Source: Angelakisella sp. (lineage in GTDB: Bacteria > Bacillota > Clostridia > Oscillospirales > Ruminococcaceae). Taken from it: a stretch of DNA of 14,163 bases. The stretch spans positions 1-14,163 of the forward strand of contig JAAWEO010000034.1 in NCBI GenBank assembly GCA_022794295.1, in the 5' to 3' direction. A program made the position numbers and the translations under genes. The notes beneath the pieces were generated by a model. The model had not been told where the DNA came from. It did not search any database and was given only the letters and a program-made list of their open reading frames with translations. Positions 1 to 5,617 of this stretch are shown piece by piece. Every line of letters starts with the position of its first letter. Position 1 is the first letter of the stretch.

Positions 1-409
1 TAGGCCCGCTTGTCGATGGTCCCCGGATGGAACAAAAAGTGGTGGGTGGGGATGGAGAACAGGGGTTTGGTCATCTCCGCCACGCCGGGGAGCAGGAAGT
101 CCTCGATGTTCTGGCTGCTGAGGACGATCATGCTGCCGCGCTTGCGGACACGCTTCATGGCGTTGCGGATGTAACTAACCGCCACCGGGTTGGAGAGGAA
201 AACATGGAGTTCCTCAAACACCCCTGCCGTGTTTCCGCCGGAGATCAGGGCGTGGCTGATATAGGACAGGACATTGAAAAGCATGGCGTCCCAAAAATCC
301 ATCCTCTGCCCCGTAGCTTATCGGATGACCTTGTAATAGGCCGCTGCCCGTTTCACATCCTATAGGCTAGCCCGGTCCATGAGGACCCAGGTCAACTCCT
401 CCGCCTCTG
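1..409 (-). pseudogene. VirB4-like conjugation ATPase, C-terminal fragment with stops
   Basis: Reading the minus strand in one frame gives a recognisable C-terminal part of a VirB4/TraC-type ATPase, which energises type IV secretion at the membrane. Visible features are a Walker-B-like stretch (VFEELHVFL, about 195-221), then SYIRNAMKRVRKRG and SSQNIEDFLLPG, and PTHHFLFHPGTIDKRAY at the window edge. The VirB4 reading is from motif memory and less sure than the fact of degradation. The frame is broken by TAG at 360-362 and TAA at 318-320, both at places where Tyr would fit. No Walker A part is present, so the N-terminal portion of the gene is missing. It continues in frame, without a start codon, from the relaxase fragment on its right. 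The left end is cut by the window edge, so the true 3' end is not visible. Confidence 0.65.
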
Positions 410-674
410 GGGGCGGGAATGTCTGCCGAATCTGGGAGAACAGAGCCCCGCGCTCTACGGGCCGGGTGGTGACCGCCTAGTATTCGCTTTTCACCAGCAG
501 GAACTCGGCTGCGGCTGTGGCCGGGTCGCATAGGTGAGAAGACATGGCCCCCAGCTTTTGGGGATTGAGCCCGTAGGCAAACCGCTCCTCCATCGTCTGG
601 ACAGCGCTCAGTCCCTCCGCCTGCTTATAGGGCCGGATGTAGGTCGTGGCCGTGGTAGCACCTCCTCTCGCCAT
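410..674 (-). pseudogene. Relaxase (mobilization nuclease) N-terminal fragment
   Basis: The frame starting at the ATG at 674 encodes a protein start resembling relaxases of Tn1549/CTn-like elements, which nick the element at oriT and lead the DNA into the recipient. Recognisable pieces are TYIRPYKQAEGLSAVQTMEE, GLNPQKLGAMSSHLCD and AEFLLVKSEY, then after an in-frame TAG (477-479, where the family usually has Gln) AVTTRPVERGALFSQIRQTF. The likeness stops near 410, before the His-rich metal-binding motif that a working relaxase needs, and the same frame runs straight into VirB4-like sequence. There is no ribosome-binding site: the start codon lies directly behind the terminator of the upstream gene. 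It is a dead fragment. Confidence 0.7.
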
Positions 675-675
675 G

Positions 676-710
676 AAAAAAGACAGCAGACAAAGTGCCC
701 GCTGTCTTTT
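676..710 (-). terminator. Rho-independent terminator after the immunity-like gene
   Basis: There is a perfect 10-bp inverted repeat, AAAAGACAGC (678-687) with GCTGTCTTTT (701-710), and a 13-nt loop. Read on the minus strand the stem ends in a run of T (676-681). It lies just after the stop of the 722-1111 gene and touches the start of the relaxase fragment. Confidence 0.8.
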
Positions 711-721
711 ACAAATAACAA

Positions 722-1111
722 TTATTTCTCCGATTGTTTCCCATATCGGTTCATCCAATACTGCAACGATTTTAGTGTTTTGGTATGAAAGTACGGCTTT
801 AGTTTTGAAATTATATCGCCATCCTCCAATACTAATGTTTCTAAAAATGAAACCTCAACAACATTAGGAATACAAATATTATCCGTAGACAACAACATTT
901 CTTCCAGTAAATCCGAAAGTTTTTTTAATTTTTCAGTCTGATTGTTTTCTGCCCATTCCATCACCTGAGGAAAAAGTATCATATCAAAAACGAGGTGTGC
1001 AGAGAAATTATAGTAAATCTCTTTATTTATCTCATCCTCTAACTCGGGAAAAATGTCAATTAGATGGTCGATGATTTCATCAGCCCATTCAGCAGGTGGT
1101 ATATAGTCCAC
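722..1111 (-). CDS. Small acidic protein, DUF7674/immunity-like
   Basis: This encodes about 129 residues, soluble, acidic and mostly helical, with no signal peptide or membrane segment. The core DEIIDHLIDIFPELEDEIN and the later LLEEMLLSTDN...VVEVSFLETL recall small DUF7674-type proteins, often found as lone immunity-like genes; this assignment is from memory and uncertain. I chose the GTG at 1111 because GGGGGA lies 9 nt upstream. The frame can extend to a TTG at 1162, but that codon follows a stop directly, has no ribosome-binding site and lies only 4 nt from a -10-like box. The gene is clearly more AT-rich than everything around it, which suggests recent arrival from another source. It has its own promoter-like sequence and terminator. 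No partner toxin is visible. Confidence 0.7.
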   Translation of the reverse strand: MDYIPPAEWADEIIDHLIDIFPELEDEINKEIYYNFSAHLVFDMILFPQVMEWAENNQTEKLKKLSDLLEEMLLSTDNICIPNVVEVSFLETLVLEDGDIISKLKPYFHTKTLKSLQYWMNRYGKQSEK

Positions 1112-1166
1112 TTGAACACTTCCCCCATAAAGTATTGCCTCATCAAAAGTTTTCTTAATCAATTAA

Positions 1167-1195
1167 AGTATACCATATTCCTGCCCAACAGTCCA
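1167..1195 (-). promoter_or_regulatory. Candidate promoter for the immunity-like gene
   Basis: On the minus strand, TGGACT (1190-1195) and TATACT (1167-1172) are 17 bp apart, a good sigma-70-type layout. Transcription would start around 1160, giving a leader of about 50 nt before the GTG at 1111. This supports the GTG rather than the upstream TTG as the start. Confidence 0.45.
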
Positions 1196-1220
1196 CTCAA
1201 CCTTTGGGACAAAATGATAT

Positions 1221-1240
1221 GCCCCCTGTCATCTGGGGGC
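1221..1240 (-). terminator. Possible weak terminator hairpin
   Basis: GCCCCC (1221-1226) pairs with GGGGGC (1235-1240) around an 8-nt loop that includes the stop codon of the 1229-2062 gene. On the minus strand it is followed by ATATCATTTTG, a poor T-tract, so termination may be incomplete. Confidence 0.35.
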
Positions 1241-2062
1241 TTCCTGCTGAACTTCCCGCTCCATTTTCGGGCCGGAGAAAGGACGGGAAAGAATCGCTTC
1301 GATCTCGTTTCGGGGAGCAAAATGGCAGCGGTTTCTTTGGATGAATTCGTCTCCGTAGTAGAGCAGCACCCCGCAGGCCTCTCCTGCGATCTTGCAATGC
1401 TCCAGGTCATTACCAAAGATTTTCATCGCCCCCAAGAGGATTTTTTGATCACGCGCCCCGAAGTCTCCTTGGATAAAATAGTCCAGATAGACATCCGAAC
1501 CAACGAGGCAGGGAGTGACACGCAAATTGAAGCGGAGATGCTCGATCTTTTTAGCGCGATGCTCGGATGGCAGCATACTGTTGTCGACTTCATCGAAGCG
1601 TTCCAGATCACCGCTTTCTCTGGCCAATGCAACGATCTTTTCAAATAGCTCTTCATTGGTGAATCGAAGCTGATCGATCTCGTTTTCCAGCCAGTATTGA
1701 TACGCCTTGGAAGGCGAGAACCGCCTGGGGATATGATCTGCCGCCTCCTGGATCATCTCCTCCCAGCTGCGGATATGAGGATCTGCACTCAGGCTTTCCA
1801 TCAGCTTCTCCCGGCCTTGTTTGCCCAGCCGTTCCAGGGTCCGGGCAAAAGTGATACACTGCCTCAGATCAGCGGGCGTGGTGCGAAGCTGTTCTTTCAA
1901 AGCCGTGTCCAGCTTTTCGATTCCGGTGTCAAAACTGTATTCTACCAAGGCGTCGGAGATGATATAAGGGATACCGTCCGTGAGCAGGGAGCCCAGAGCG
2001 CAGGGCAGAGAGATAGTGCGGGTATAATGACCTCCTTGCGGGGTTAGTTTGATGTCAAACAT
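1229..2062 (-). CDS. Unknown 277-residue accessory protein
   Basis: I do not recognise this protein. It starts MFDIKLTPQGGHYTRTISLP at an ATG with a textbook AAGGAGGA 7-8 nt upstream. It looks soluble, mixed in the first 60 residues (short beta-like stretches) and then helical and charged (about 60-200). From about residue 185 it is again beta-like, with NLRVTPCLVGSDVYLDYFIQ, followed by a tail that ends in a charged, Pro- and Glu-containing stretch. There are no membrane segments, no obvious catalytic motif and no zinc-binding Cys pairs. It lies downstream of a ribbon-helix-helix gene with a hairpin between them. Intactness, good codon use and a strong ribosome-binding site argue that it is real. 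An ICE accessory or anti-defence role is possible but not shown. Confidence 0.75.
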   Translation of the reverse strand: MFDIKLTPQGGHYTRTISLPCALGSLLTDGIPYIISDALVEYSFDTGIEKLDTALKEQLRTTPADLRQCITFARTLERLGKQGREKLMESLSADPHIRSWEEMIQEAADHIPRRFSPSKAYQYWLENEIDQLRFTNEELFEKIVALARESGDLERFDEVDNSMLPSEHRAKKIEHLRFNLRVTPCLVGSDVYLDYFIQGDFGARDQKILLGAMKIFGNDLEHCKIAGEACGVLLYYGDEFIQRNRCHFAPRNEIEAILSRPFSGPKMEREVQQEAPR

Positions 2063-2078
2063 ACAATTCCTCCTTAAC

Positions 2079-2127
2079 AAAAACAGGGCCCCGCAGTTTT
2101 CCGCAAGGCCCAAGGTTTCCTGTTTTT
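2079..2127 (-). terminator. Terminator-like hairpin between RHH gene and unknown gene
   Basis: AAAAACAGG (2079-2087) pairs with CCTGTTTTT (2119-2127), with an inner GGGCC/GGCCC pair (2086-2090 and 2107-2111) and bulges. On the minus strand the stem ends in TTTTTG. The upstream stop codon lies inside one arm and the next gene's ribosome-binding site follows, so it could partly shut off the unknown gene. Confidence 0.5.
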
Positions 2128-2476
2128 ACGCGTTTTCTTCCGTTCCTCCTTCCTCCGTTTCATCCTCCGGGCTTTCCTGCCGGTTTTCCCATTCGGCCAG
2201 GGCATCCTCCACCAGCCCGATAACGAACTCCTTCTCACTCAGACCAGGGTGGGCGGCGAGGTACGCCTTGATCCGCTGGAAAAACTCCTCCGGCACCTGG
2301 AATGCCATGGTCCTGCCTTTTTCGCTCATCGTATTCTTGCTCCTTCCTTCAAAATGCTCTCTCAGCACCTGCTCCACATACTCGCTCAGGGTCTGCCCCA
2401 ACCGCTCCTGCTCCGTACGGACCTTCTGGTGCAGCTCCATCGTGATAGGGGCGCATAGGTTCTTTTTCTCTGCCAT
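2126..2476 (-). CDS. Double ribbon-helix-helix-like protein
   Basis: A 116-residue protein with two copies of a ribbon-helix-helix-like pattern. The first is APITMELHQKVRTEQERLG followed by TLSEYVEQVLREHFEG (about residues 9-45). The second is RTMAFQVPEEFFQRIKAYL followed by SEKEFVIGLVEDALAEWE (about 55-98). A strongly acidic tail rich in Glu closes the protein. RHH proteins bind DNA as dimers; a single chain with two units could fold as a pseudo-dimer, which is my inference. I chose the ATG at 2476 because AGGAGG lies about 8 nt upstream; the frame also extends to a TTG at 2554 with no support. Proteins of this kind are common small genes on Tn1549-like elements, where they may act as repressors or partition-type factors. 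Confidence 0.75.
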   Translation of the reverse strand: MAEKKNLCAPITMELHQKVRTEQERLGQTLSEYVEQVLREHFEGRSKNTMSEKGRTMAFQVPEEFFQRIKAYLAAHPGLSEKEFVIGLVEDALAEWENRQESPEDETEEGGTEENA

Positions 2477-2599
2477 TCTTTCGGCCTCCTTTCTGCCTGC
2501 GGCAAAGCAAGTATATCGAAATAGTCGGGGGAAAGCTATCACCAGAAGCAACAAGGTTTTGGAGCAGAACGAAGCAAAAGCAACAGTTTTCGGGGCAGC

Positions 2600-2627
2600 A
2601 AAAAAGGAAACGGTCTGATCCGTTTCC
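2600..2627 (-). terminator. Strong Rho-independent terminator after RHH gene
   Basis: GGAAACGG (2606-2613) and CCGTTTCC (2620-2627) form a perfect 8-bp stem with a 6-nt loop. On the minus strand it is followed by six T (2600-2605). It lies directly downstream of the 2639-2842 gene. Confidence 0.85.
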
Positions 2628-2638
2628 TCTGATCCTTC

Positions 2639-2842
2639 TTAATATCTCCCAGAGGGCTTTACATTCACATCCGGTTTTACTCTGCCGCTGATCTCTCCGT
2701 GGTCCGCTTCGTACTTCTGGATGCACTCCCGTACCAGCACCAGGATCTGACTGTTGAGAGAGCGACCCTCGTATTCCGCCACATACCCCAGTTTTTCCAG
2801 CATCTCTTCCTCGATCCGGATCGATACACTTTTTACGGCCAC
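2639..2842 (-). CDS. Ribbon-helix-helix (CopG/Arc-like) DNA-binding protein
   Basis: A 67-residue protein with a typical RHH layout: a basic beta-strand (VKSVSIRIEEEMLEKL, residues 3-18), then two helices (EMLEKLGYVAEYEGRSLNSQ and ILVLVRECIQKYEADHGE). Proteins of this family dimerise, insert the paired strands into the DNA major groove and usually repress their own promoter or that of a neighbour. I chose the GTG at 2842 because GGGAGGTGG sits a few bases upstream; longer starts at 2857 or 2926 would put that ribosome-binding site inside the gene. It has its own terminator. No toxin partner is adjacent, so it is probably a lone regulator. Confidence 0.8.
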   Translation of the reverse strand: MAVKSVSIRIEEEMLEKLGYVAEYEGRSLNSQILVLVRECIQKYEADHGEISGRVKPDVNVKPSGRY

Positions 2843-2858
2843 TGAACCACCTCCCATA

Positions 2859-2879
2859 ACAGATATATAGTGCATCTGT
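2859..2879. promoter_or_regulatory. Small palindrome upstream of RHH gene
   Basis: ACAGAT (2859-2864) and ATCTGT (2874-2879) flank a TATATA-like -10 box, just upstream of the ribosome-binding site of the 2639-2842 gene. Its place and symmetry fit an operator for self-repression, but the arms are only 6 bp. Confidence 0.3.
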
Positions 2880-2901
2880 AATATTTGCCACAGAGGGAAA
2901 G

Positions 2902-2930
2902 AAAAGACCCTGTGGTTTTCCCACAAAGTC
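2902..2930 (-). terminator. Rho-independent terminator after first XRE gene
   Basis: GACCCTGTGG (2906-2915) and CCACAAAGTC (2921-2930) form a 10-bp stem including two G-U pairs around a 5-nt loop. On the minus strand it is followed by TTTTCTTTCC. It sits 6 nt after the stop of the 2936-3133 gene. Confidence 0.75.
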
Positions 2931-2935
2931 CGATT

Positions 2936-3133
2936 CTAGTTTTTATATTCTGCAATATCTTCCAGCTGACATGATAAAGCGGCGCATAACTTATCTAAGG
3001 TTTTTGTTTCTATATTTTCATTTGCACGAAGCCTGCGGATCGTTTTACTGTCAATTCCGCACCGTTCCCTCAGCTGATATGTTGATACGCCCCGTTTTTT
3101 CATTGTTACCCACAGCCGGTCAAATGTTATCAT
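2936..3133 (-). CDS. XRE/Cro-like repressor, copy 1
   Basis: A 65-residue single-domain helix-turn-helix protein of the XRE (Cro/C1) type. The recognition region is STYQLRERCGIDSKTIRRLR (about residues 17-36), followed by the usual TKTLDKLCAALSCQLEDIAEY end of the fold (44-64). Such small proteins bind operator DNA as dimers and repress. I chose the ATG at 3133 because GAGGGGGG lies about 5 nt before it; the frame runs further upstream but would cross the operator palindrome. It is about four-fifths identical to the protein encoded at 3225-3437, so the two come from a duplication. It is followed by its own terminator. Confidence 0.85.
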   Translation of the reverse strand: MITFDRLWVTMKKRGVSTYQLRERCGIDSKTIRRLRANENIETKTLDKLCAALSCQLEDIAEYKN

Positions 3134-3161
3134 AAAGACCCCCCTCTTGACATCAATTAGT

Positions 3162-3204
3162 ATGGGGGTTATAATCTGTTTTATTAAGGGGATATAACCC
3201 CCAT
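3162..3204. promoter_or_regulatory. Operator/promoter palindrome, copy 1
   Basis: ATGGGGGTTATA (3162-3173) and TATAACCCCCAT (3193-3204) form a perfect 12-bp inverted repeat with a 19-nt spacer containing TTATTAAGGGGA. It lies about 30 nt upstream of the copy 1 repressor start and is nearly the same as the site before copy 2. This is probably the operator to which the repressors bind. Confidence 0.6.
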
Positions 3205-3224
3205 GTCCCAAATGGGCGATAACA

Positions 3225-3437
3225 TCAACCTTCTGTTCTGTCTGTAACATATTCCGCAATATCTTCTAAGCGGCATGACAACGCTACGCACAATTTGTCC
3301 AGTGTTTTTGTTTCCACATTCTGATTGGCACGAAGCCGCCGGATCGTTTTGCTGTCCAGATCGCATTTTTCTCTCAGTTGATAAGTGGAAACACCCCGTT
3401 CCTCCATTGTAGACCATAGCTTATCAAATAGGATCAT
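3225..3437 (-). CDS. XRE/Cro-like repressor, copy 2
   Basis: A 70-residue XRE-type helix-turn-helix protein, paralogous to the one at 2936-3133. The recognition region STYQLREKCDLDSKTIRRLR is almost the same; the differences are mostly outside it (for example KK to EE near residue 12), and the C-terminus is 5 residues longer, ending DRTEG. I chose the ATG at 3437 because GGAGG lies 7 nt upstream. There is no terminator between it and the copy 1 operator, so its transcript may run into copy 1. Near-identical recognition helices and identical operators suggest that both proteins see the same sites, possibly as mixed dimers (inference). Confidence 0.85.
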   Translation of the reverse strand: MILFDKLWSTMEERGVSTYQLREKCDLDSKTIRRLRANQNVETKTLDKLCVALSCRLEDIAEYVTDRTEG

Positions 3438-3467
3438 GATGCTACCTCCATACTTCATGAGAATAGT

Positions 3468-3510
3468 ATGGGGGTTATAATCCGCCCTATTAAGGGGATA
3501 TAATCCCCAT
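3468..3510. promoter_or_regulatory. Operator/promoter palindrome, copy 2
   Basis: ATGGGGGTTATA (3468-3479) and TATAATCCCCAT (3499-3510) pair at 11 of 12 positions, with the same 19-nt spacing as copy 1. It lies about 30 nt upstream of the copy 2 repressor start. Its outer edge is about 60 nt from the end of the broken virB6 gene. Confidence 0.6.
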
Positions 3511-3571
3511 ATCGGTATTGCTTGAATAAGAATACCTTGGCGGGAGATGGAGGCAACGATAAGGAAGTCTC

Positions 3572-4419
3572 CTACTTCACCGCCGCCGCAAGGTTTCGGG
3601 ACAGTCCCACCACTGTTTGGGTAGCATACACCGCCGACATGACATTGGCTCTGGTGCTGGTATCCATCCCGAACTGCTGGGCCACCCTCGGTATTTCGGT
3701 GGCAGAGAGCATGAGCCCGCATCCCAGCAGCATATTGGTGTTCCAGACCATGAGTCCTGAAGGATGGTGGTCTGCAAAAAGGCGGTAAGGCAAAGCCCGG
3801 CGATCTGCCTGCACCAGGAATAGAACCCGTCTGTGTATCCCCTGGGGACACTGAACAGGTACAAAGACCCCACCGCGATCTGGATGAGAAGGATGCCGCC
3901 CCGCTTGAGGTTGGCAAAGAATATCTTCACCACACTGTACCCCATAAGGACCAGCAGGAAGATAGAGACGAACACCCCGTACCCGTTGAGCCCAGCCATG
4001 GCTGCCCTGGCCAGGCTGCTGACGCCATCAGTATGGGAGGCTCCGGCGATGCCCTGGGATAAGGTCCCCTGGAGGTCGATGCACAGCTTGTACAGTTCCA
4101 CCGGAACGGAGGAGAACAAGCTGGCAGCCAGAAAGCCTTTCACTATGCCCAGAGCGGCATCCCGGACCGCGGCGCTGCGCCCCGCCTGGTACTCCATAGC
4201 CATTTCAAACACCGCCACCACGATACCCACCCCGTAGAGGGCCCAGCCGAAGCAGCGGAAAAACTCCACCACCCCCTGGACCCAGACGAGGTCGAACAGC
4301 TCTGTCCCCAGGCCATTCATCATGGTGAGGAACTCTCCTAAAAACTCCACCAGCTTGCTGTAGATCCAGTCCAAAATCTCTCCCAGAACTTTGTCCGCAA
4401 GAAAATCCCAAATAAACAA
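3572..4419 (-). pseudogene. VirB6/TrbL-like conjugation channel protein, frameshifted
   Basis: This resembles the polytopic VirB6/TrbL-like inner-membrane protein of CTn-type elements, a core part of the type IV secretion channel. The start is a TTG at 4419 with GAGGTG 8 nt upstream. MFIWDFLADKVLGEIL, several hydrophobic segments (about residues 70-90, 110-135, 150-185) and CLTAFLQTTIL are intact. Near 3758-3759 the frame breaks: the expected continuation GLMVWNTNMLLGCGLMLSAT to LAAAVK appears in a second frame that ends at 3572. Bases are missing there (net 1, or 4 if two usual residues are also lost). The unrepaired frame ends at 3577 with a nonsense tail rich in Cys, Pro and Ser. The restored protein would be about 283 residues, a normal family length. 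prgI and virB4, which usually follow, are absent. Confidence 0.75.
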
Positions 4420-4438
4420 AAGTCGTTCACCTCTTTCA

Positions 4439-4466
4439 AAAATAAATACCGCAAACCCCTTGACAA
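4439..4466 (-). promoter_or_regulatory. Candidate minus-strand promoter for virB6-like gene
   Basis: On the minus strand, TTGTCA (4461-4466) and TATTTT (4439-4444) are 16 bp apart, just upstream of the virB6-like ribosome-binding site. The -35 box overlaps that of the opposite promoter by 5 bases, so the two should compete for polymerase. Confidence 0.4.
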
Positions 4467-4488
4467 ATCCTCTGTTCAGAGTTTACAT
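4460..4488 (+). promoter_or_regulatory. Promoter of the plus-strand unknown gene
   Basis: A perfect TTGACA (4460-4465) is 17 bp from TTACAT (4483-4488). The spacer holds the palindrome CTCTG-TT-CAGAG (4470-4481), a possible operator. The start codon is 54 nt further downstream. Confidence 0.5.
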
Positions 4489-4541
4489 AGCACCGGAGCC
4501 CCCGACTGAAACGGAGCAAACAGAAGAAAGGCTGGGATAAA

Positions 4542-5216
4542 ATGAATATTTTTCAGAATATGGATACTTTTTATGGAGATGGAAAAACGGGAACCGGTGA
4601 TTCTTTGTCATCCATTCTCCTCTTGGCAAAACAGATCCGCTTGCGGCTTGGCCCAAAGGGCTACCTGCTGGACAGCTACCTGGATCTTGTCCTCCAGGGA
4701 CTAAACATTGGCATCACATCTGAAACTGCGGAAATAGGCACTCAAGCTGCCTATCAGCTCCAGCTGACCCTGCTGTCCAACATCGTAAACGGCAGAGAGC
4801 CGAAAATGCCACACCCTCTCTGCGACTGGGTACAAAAGATCTATGAGCAGCACCCGGAGATCCACGCTTACCAAGAAAGCCGGACCAGAATGTACCTGCT
4901 CATGGGATTGGCGGAGGAGGAACTGCTGAAATATGTTCTTTCCGAATTTATGGCGAAACAGGAAACGGTCCGGATCGGCTCGGGAGACATCGTTTCCCTG
5001 AACGAACTCTATGAGAGGATCAGCGGCTACGTGGAGGAATCCCTGCTGGAAGAACTCAACCAGCGGCTGCTGCGGAGATTCCAGCTTACGCCGGTCCTGT
5101 CGGCCTTTATCCAGGGGTTTGCCGATGACCTGCTTTTCCAGCTGACCTGGCGCGACCCCGAAAGCAGCAAACAGATCTTCCAGATCCTGCTGGATGTTCT
5201 TCCCGGGGAAGCATGA
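4542..5216 (+). CDS. Unknown helical protein, lone plus-strand gene
   Basis: I do not recognise this 224-residue protein. It is the only convincing plus-strand gene in the window. It looks soluble and almost entirely alpha-helical, with no signal peptide, membrane segment, Cys pairs or catalytic motif that I can name. A short Gly/Asp/Thr-rich part near residues 11-20 is followed by helices such as SILLLAKQIRLRLGPKG and, in the second half, YVEESLLEELNQRLLRRFQL and AFIQGFADDLLFQLTW. The ATG at 4542 has only a weak AAAGG upstream. It has its own promoter (4460-4488) and terminator (5231-5264), and lies head-to-tail against the minus-strand transfer genes, between DUF3852 and virB6, which are normally close. 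It is most likely an inserted cargo gene. Confidence 0.8.
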   Translation: MNIFQNMDTFYGDGKTGTGDSLSSILLLAKQIRLRLGPKGYLLDSYLDLVLQGLNIGITSETAEIGTQAAYQLQLTLLSNIVNGREPKMPHPLCDWVQKIYEQHPEIHAYQESRTRMYLLMGLAEEELLKYVLSEFMAKQETVRIGSGDIVSLNELYERISGYVEESLLEELNQRLLRRFQLTPVLSAFIQGFADDLLFQLTWRDPESSKQIFQILLDVLPGEA

Positions 5217-5230
5217 CAAAGGTGCTTCGA

Positions 5231-5264
5231 GGGGTGGTATCCCAAAACGGATGCCGCCCCTTTT
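5231..5264 (+). terminator. Strong Rho-independent terminator of the plus-strand gene
   Basis: GGGGTGGTATCC (5231-5242) and GGATGCCGCCCC (5249-5260) form a 12-bp stem (two G-U pairs) with loop CAAAAC, then TTTTGT. On the minus strand no T-run follows, so it works only for the plus-strand gene. Minus-strand transcripts starting upstream may read through. Confidence 0.8.
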
Positions 5265-5270
5265 GTATCG

Positions 5271-5603
5271 TCAGATCCCCAAAATAGACCAAATGTACTG
5301 CGGGGCGGTAATGGAGAAAATGAGCCCTGCAAAGAGGATGGCGGCGGGGGTCCACTCGATCTGGCCGTGCTTGCGGTAATCCAAGTACAGTCCGCCGATC
5401 TTGACGAACAGGAGGATCACCAAAATCATATCCAGGGCCGGAAACAGTACCGAATTGACCACCGTCTTGATCTGCTGGGCGGCGCTTTTCCAGGTTTGCT
5501 CAATGACTCCCGCCACATTCCCATTTCCAGCTGCGAAGGCGGTAACCGCCATCGCAGCCATAAGGACAGCCGCCAGAGCCAGTGCTAAGATCTTCTTTTT
5601 CAT
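5271..5603 (-). CDS. DUF3852-like small membrane protein of conjugative elements
   Basis: A 110-residue protein with a signal peptide (residues 1-25, KKK then ALALAAVLMAAMAVTAFA) and two further membrane segments (about 50-74 and 86-108) joined by a short charged loop DYRKHGQIEW. This layout matches DUF3852-type proteins, found next to VirB6-like genes on Clostridial conjugative elements. A pilin-like or channel-associated role, comparable to VirB2/VirB3-type small proteins, is an inference. The ATG at 5603 has GGAGG 8 nt upstream. It begins 14 nt after the SpoVG-family gene, so the two are co-transcribed. Its usual partner virB6 is now about 850 bp away, separated by the plus-strand gene. 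Confidence 0.75.
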   Translation of the reverse strand: MKKKILALALAAVLMAAMAVTAFAAGNGNVAGVIEQTWKSAAQQIKTVVNSVLFPALDMILVILLFVKIGGLYLDYRKHGQIEWTPAAILFAGLIFSITAPQYIWSILGI

Positions 5604-5617
5604 TCTCTGTTCCTCCT

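Larger units (their letters stand above)
2936..3511. repeat. Tandem duplication of repressor plus operator
   Basis: Two adjacent units, about 2936-3204 and 3225-3511, each hold an XRE gene with the same palindromic upstream region in the same order and orientation; equivalent palindrome positions are 306 bp apart. The copies have diverged (protein roughly 80 % identical by eye), so the duplication is not an assembly artefact. Confidence 0.75.

Noticed and set aside
1..674. Stop-codon recoding to explain the three in-frame stops
   Set aside because: Both TAG and TAA occur, other genes in the window use normal stops, and the frame joins parts of two different proteins; decay is the simpler reading.
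1064..1648. Plus-strand open frame of 194 codons
   Set aside because: It is antisense to two genes with better starts and codon patterns, and shows no protein-like pattern of its own.
2126..2554. Longer start (TTG at 2554) for the double-RHH gene
   Set aside because: The extension lacks a ribosome-binding site, while the ATG at 2476 has a clear AGGAGG.
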